From NCBI RefSeq assembly GCF_003860585.1, contig NZ_CP034159.1, positions 992,001 to 1,056,000 of the forward strand: DNA of 64,000 nt. The letters run 5' to 3'. This document shows positions 61,219 through 64,000 of the stretch, in pieces. Every line of letters begins with the position of its first letter. Position 1 is the first letter of the stretch. The translations under genes were made by a program, and so were the position numbers. The notes beneath the pieces were generated by a model, which saw only the letters and a list, made by a program, of their open reading frames with translations, was not told where the DNA came from and ran no database searches. Source of the stretch: Kaistella carnis (GTDB lineage: Bacteria > Bacteroidota > Bacteroidia > Flavobacteriales > Weeksellaceae).

Positions 61219-62721
61219 CTAGTAATTTAACTGGAGTTTCTCTTTCGTATAATTTCTAATTTTCGCTGTAAGTTCGGGATTATCGGCAAGTTTTTGCCCG
61301 TATGTTGGGATCATTTCCAGAATTTTCTCCTTCCATTCATTTTCCACTTTCTCCGGAAAACATTTTTCTAACACCTGTAGCATTGCAAAAACAGCAGTAG
61401 AAGCGCCTGGCGAAGCACCTAAAAGAGAAGCTATTGTTCCACTTTCATTCACGACCACTTCGGTTCCAAATTCGAGTTTACCTCCTTTTTCATCATCTTT
61501 TTTGATGATCTGCACGCGTTGTCCTGCAACTTTTAATTCCCAGTCCTCTTCTTTTGCATCTTTCACAAATTCCCGCAAATGCTGAATTCGTTGATCCTTA
61601 TTCATGGCAACCTGACGAATTAAATATTGTGTTAAAGGCAAATTATGCCACCATGCGCCAAATAAAGATCTGATGTTTTTAAAGTTGACACTTTCTGGTA
61701 AGTCAAGGTAACTTCCTTCTTTTAGAAATTTAGTGGAGAAACCTGCAAAGGGTCCAAACAGCAAGGCTTGTTTTCCATCGATTATTCTCAAATCCAAATG
61801 GGGAACACTCATCGGCGGAGCGTCTACAGTCGCCTGAGTATAAACTTTTGCCTGGTGTTGCGCGATCAATTCGGGATTATAGGAAACCAGCCACTCGCCG
61901 GATACGGGAAAACCTCCGTAACCTTCACTTTCCGGAATATCAGAACTGTCGAGCAGAGGCAGCGCATAACCACCGGCACCAATAAATACAAAATCTGCAG
62001 TCACCTCGTGTTTGCGGTGCTTCATACGGTCTTTCACTTTCAACTGCCATTTTCCATCATCTCTCGGATCGATGTCTTTCACGGCGTGATACAAAAAGAC
62101 CTCTACGTTGGAATCATCTACAAGATAACGTCCCATTTTTCGTGTGAGTGTGCCGAAATTAACATCCGTTCCTAAATCCATTTTGGTGGCTGCCAAAACT
62201 TCATTCTCTTTTCTTTTGCTCATAATAAGCGGAATCCATTCGCGAAGTTTATCATGGTCCATGGTAAACTGCATTCCCTTAAAAAGTTCAGATTGGGTCA
62301 TTTTTTCATGACGCTTTCTTAAAAACTCTGCATCACCCTCGCCAAAAACCAAACTCATGTGAGGACATGAATTAATAAATTTGTTGGGATGATCAATATA
62401 GTTTTTATCAACCAAATAAGACCAGAACTGTTTTGAAATTTCAAACTGTTCGGCAATTTTTTCAGCTTTGGAGATTTCGATGGAGCCATCTTCTTTTTGT
62501 GGCGTATAATTGAGTTCACAAAAAGCGGAATGTCCTGTACCAGCGTTATTCCAGGCAGCAGAGCTCTCGCGTGCAAAGCGTCCTAAACGCTCGAAAATAG
62601 CAATATTTAAAGAAGGATCGAGTTCATGAAGCATCGTTCCAAGTGTGGCACTCATGATTCCACCGCCAATTAAAACCACGTCGTAATGAGATTTTGGGAT
62701 GGGATGATTGTTTGAAGGCAT
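61219..62721 (-). CDS. mqo: Malate:quinone oxidoreductase
   Basis: 500 residues. The FAD-binding VVLIGGGIMSATLGTMLHEL, then SAAWNNAGTGHSAFCELNY, and the late VQIIKKDD...GASPGASTAVFAML are Mqo hallmarks. It oxidises malate to oxaloacetate at the inner membrane and gives electrons to menaquinone, replacing or complementing malate dehydrogenase. Confidence 0.95.
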   Translation of the reverse strand: MPSNNHPIPKSHYDVVLIGGGIMSATLGTMLHELDPSLNIAIFERLGRFARESSAAWNNAGTGHSAFCELNYTPQKEDGSIEISKAEKIAEQFEISKQFWSYLVDKNYIDHPNKFINSCPHMSLVFGEGDAEFLRKRHEKMTQSELFKGMQFTMDHDKLREWIPLIMSKRKENEVLAATKMDLGTDVNFGTLTRKMGRYLVDDSNVEVFLYHAVKDIDPRDDGKWQLKVKDRMKHRKHEVTADFVFIGAGGYALPLLDSSDIPESEGYGGFPVSGEWLVSYNPELIAQHQAKVYTQATVDAPPMSVPHLDLRIIDGKQALLFGPFAGFSTKFLKEGSYLDLPESVNFKNIRSLFGAWWHNLPLTQYLIRQVAMNKDQRIQHLREFVKDAKEEDWELKVAGQRVQIIKKDDEKGGKLEFGTEVVVNESGTIASLLGASPGASTAVFAMLQVLEKCFPEKVENEWKEKILEMIPTYGQKLADNPELTAKIRNYTKEKLQLNY

Positions 62722-62817
62722 AATTTATTATTTAAGTGATACGAATTTCGGGAAAAGTTTTGTTTCAGGCCGTGTTCTCGCTGTTAAATTTAACTTAAAG
62801 TAAACCTAAAACAGATC

Positions 62818-62952
62818 TTAAAACGAAGGTTTATAAAGACGCTTTGTATTATCAAAATTTTCGCCACTCAGGTTCGAGAAATCTTTAAATAAATGATTGT
62901 AGCCATAGAAATTATCCATGAAAATGATTTTGTTTTCTACGTGTTTTTTCAT
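62818..62952 (-). CDS. Small hypothetical protein, 44 residues
   Basis: A complete frame starting MKKHVENKIIFMDNFYGYNH and ending YKPSF. An AAAAGGAT ribosome-binding-like sequence lies 8-15 bases before the ATG. Basic start, aromatic middle, no membrane helix. It lies in the 316-bp gap between mqo and the hemolysin III-like gene, where I see nothing else. Confidence 0.4.
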   Translation of the reverse strand: MKKHVENKIIFMDNFYGYNHLFKDFSNLSGENFDNTKRLYKPSF

Positions 62953-63037
62953 TGAAGAATTTATCCTTTTGGGAGATTGTATAAATTTAAATCAAAGATG
63001 TTTTAATGATGTTAAAACATTTTTTCTACCTAAAGAA

Positions 63038-63712
63038 TTATTGGTGATGTCCAGAAACGGGAATTACATAAAAATACACCGAAATAAAATGACAAAACGT
63101 ACCCAATAAAACAAATAGATGAAAAATAGCATGATTGAACTTGAGTCGGTCAATACTGTACAAAACCGCACCTACCGTATAAGCAATTCCACCGCCAATA
63201 AGCCACGCAACTCCATTAAAATCAAGGGAATTTAAAAGACTCTTAAAACTGAAAATAATAAGCCAACCCATGGCGACATAAAGAAGAGTTGATAAAACAT
63301 TGAATCTTCCGGTAAAGAAAATTTTAAAAATTATTCCTATTAAAGCGATGCTCCAAACAATAGAAAAAATGGTAAATCCTTCAGGACCATTAAGAGAAAC
63401 CAATACAAACGGGGTATAACTTCCGGCAATTAAAACATAGATCGCGGCGTGATCAAAAATATTTAAGCGATACCTGAGTTTAGGCGTTTCTGAAAAATGA
63501 TAGAGCGTGGAAGCCAGATAAAGCACAATCATACTCAGTCCAAAAATAGGAAAACTGATGAGTACCCAGATATTTCCCAAAGCAATGGCTTTAAAAACAA
63601 GTAAGATTAAGGCAACAACGCTCAACAATAACCCAGCAAAATGAGACCAAATATTCAACTGTTCTTCCAGTTTTGAATAGGTATGAATTTCATATTGCTT
63701 TGGAGGTTTCAT
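63038..63712 (-). CDS. Hemolysin III / PAQR-family membrane protein
   Basis: 224 residues, seven membrane helices. The histidine-rich PAQR motifs are LASTLYHFSETPKLRYRLNIFDHAAIY and KFNHAIFHLFVLLGTFCHFISVYFY. The bacterial family is of unclear function (membrane stress, lipid or sphingolipid-like hydrolase role suggested from eukaryotes). It overlaps the gpsA stop by one base (TGATG), so it is coupled to gpsA. Confidence 0.9.
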   Translation of the reverse strand: MKPPKQYEIHTYSKLEEQLNIWSHFAGLLLSVVALILLVFKAIALGNIWVLISFPIFGLSMIVLYLASTLYHFSETPKLRYRLNIFDHAAIYVLIAGSYTPFVLVSLNGPEGFTIFSIVWSIALIGIIFKIFFTGRFNVLSTLLYVAMGWLIIFSFKSLLNSLDFNGVAWLIGGGIAYTVGAVLYSIDRLKFNHAIFHLFVLLGTFCHFISVYFYVIPVSGHHQ

Positions 63713-64000
63713 CAGTTCAGTTGCAAGGTTAAATTTTTAAAGTTGGTTTCGGCACTCTCTTCCTGATACAATATTCTGTAAATCGCGTCAATAATCGGTG
63801 TCTTAATATTCTTATCTTTCGCTGTCTGATAAACTGAATCTGCAGCGTAGTAGCCTTCTGCAATCATGTTCATTGACTGAATAGCCGATTTCACGGTGTA
63901 ACCTTTACCAATGAGATTTCCCAGGTTTCTGTTTCTGGAAAATAAGGAATAAGCAGTCACCAGTAGATCCCCAAGATAAGCACTGTCATTCACATCTCTA
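63712..64000 (-). CDS. gpsA: C-terminal part of NAD(P)H-dependent glycerol-3-phosphate dehydrogenase
   Basis: The frame continues off the right edge of the window; about 96 C-terminal residues are seen. RDVNDSAYLGDLLVTAYSLFSRNRNLGNLIGKGYTVKSA and the EGYYAADSVYQTAKDKNIKTPIIDAIYRIL match the GpsA helical C-terminal domain. A GTG near the edge (63993) is an internal valine codon, not the start. GpsA makes sn-glycerol 3-phosphate for phospholipids. Confidence 0.88.
   Translation of the reverse strand, partial: RDVNDSAYLGDLLVTAYSLFSRNRNLGNLIGKGYTVKSAIQSMNMIAEGYYAADSVYQTAKDKNIKTPIIDAIYRILYQEESAETNFKNLTLQLN

Noticed and set aside
62918..63109. A plus-strand frame of 63 codons in the mqo-hemolysin III gap
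   Set aside because: It overlaps the hemolysin III-like gene end and the better minus-strand frame at 62818-62952, and has no promoter box or family signs.

Overview
The window looks like a stretch of chromosome from an AT-rich member of the Flavobacteriia (Bacteroidota), most like Chryseobacterium or Kaistella in the Weeksellaceae. The genus is an inference from the protein types. Supporting signs are Bacteroidota-type promoter boxes (TAnnTTTG) in front of many genes, A-rich leaders with almost no Shine-Dalgarno sequences, a type IX secretion type B cargo protein, a surface barrel protein paired with a TPR protein, a tRNA without an encoded CCA end, and a REP-associated transposase with its repeats.

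Layout. (1) 1-12.6 kb is a short-chain acid uptake and activation region: a zinc-ribbon/HTH protein, an outer membrane porin-like protein, an MHS-type symporter and a small membrane protein. A sensor kinase follows with a sodium/solute symporter-like domain and a STAC linker (CbrA/CrbS architecture), then a CheY-like regulator, a propionyl-CoA synthetase-like enzyme and acetyl-CoA synthetase. A RAYT transposase with REP-like repeats sits between kinase and regulator. (2) 12.9-18.65 kb is a compact seven-gene biosynthetic cluster: FAD oxidoreductase, methyltransferase, type III polyketide synthase, SDR reductase, FabZ-like dehydratase, ketoacyl-ACP synthase and ACP. Two related ~225 bp repeat elements flank it. 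It probably makes a lipid-tailed polyketide from a dedicated acyl-ACP. (3) 19-21.6 kb holds transaldolase, nitroreductase, an OhrR/Ohr peroxide pair and a tRNA-Arg. (4) 21.7-30.4 kb (minus strand) holds cell-surface genes: an outer membrane barrel, a large TPR protein and a type IX secreted protein. (5) 30.5-40.3 kb is mostly housekeeping: amino acid permease, band-7 protein, dGTPase, glycine dehydrogenase and a DnaJ-like protein, plus an apparently leaderless Cys/Lys-rich small protein. (6) 40.4-43.6 kb is a run of six small SRPBCC and VOC proteins. (7) 43.8-50.5 kb has DUF763, thiol peroxidase, an arsenite methyltransferase with its ArsR regulator, DedA, a sterol-desaturase-like enzyme and release factor 2. 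(8) 50.6-64 kb has a glucan phosphorylase-like protein, a cysteine-dioxygenase-like protein, MtaB, a GH63-like glucosidase, an SDR gene broken by an in-frame stop, lipoproteins, malate:quinone oxidoreductase, a hemolysin III-like protein and the end of gpsA.

The best candidates for something new are the type III PKS cluster with its own type II fatty-acid enzymes and flanking repeats, the SSS-STAC kinase locus interrupted by a RAYT, and a possible leader-ORF/terminator attenuator at the left edge. Function calls rest on motif recognition by eye; no database search was run.
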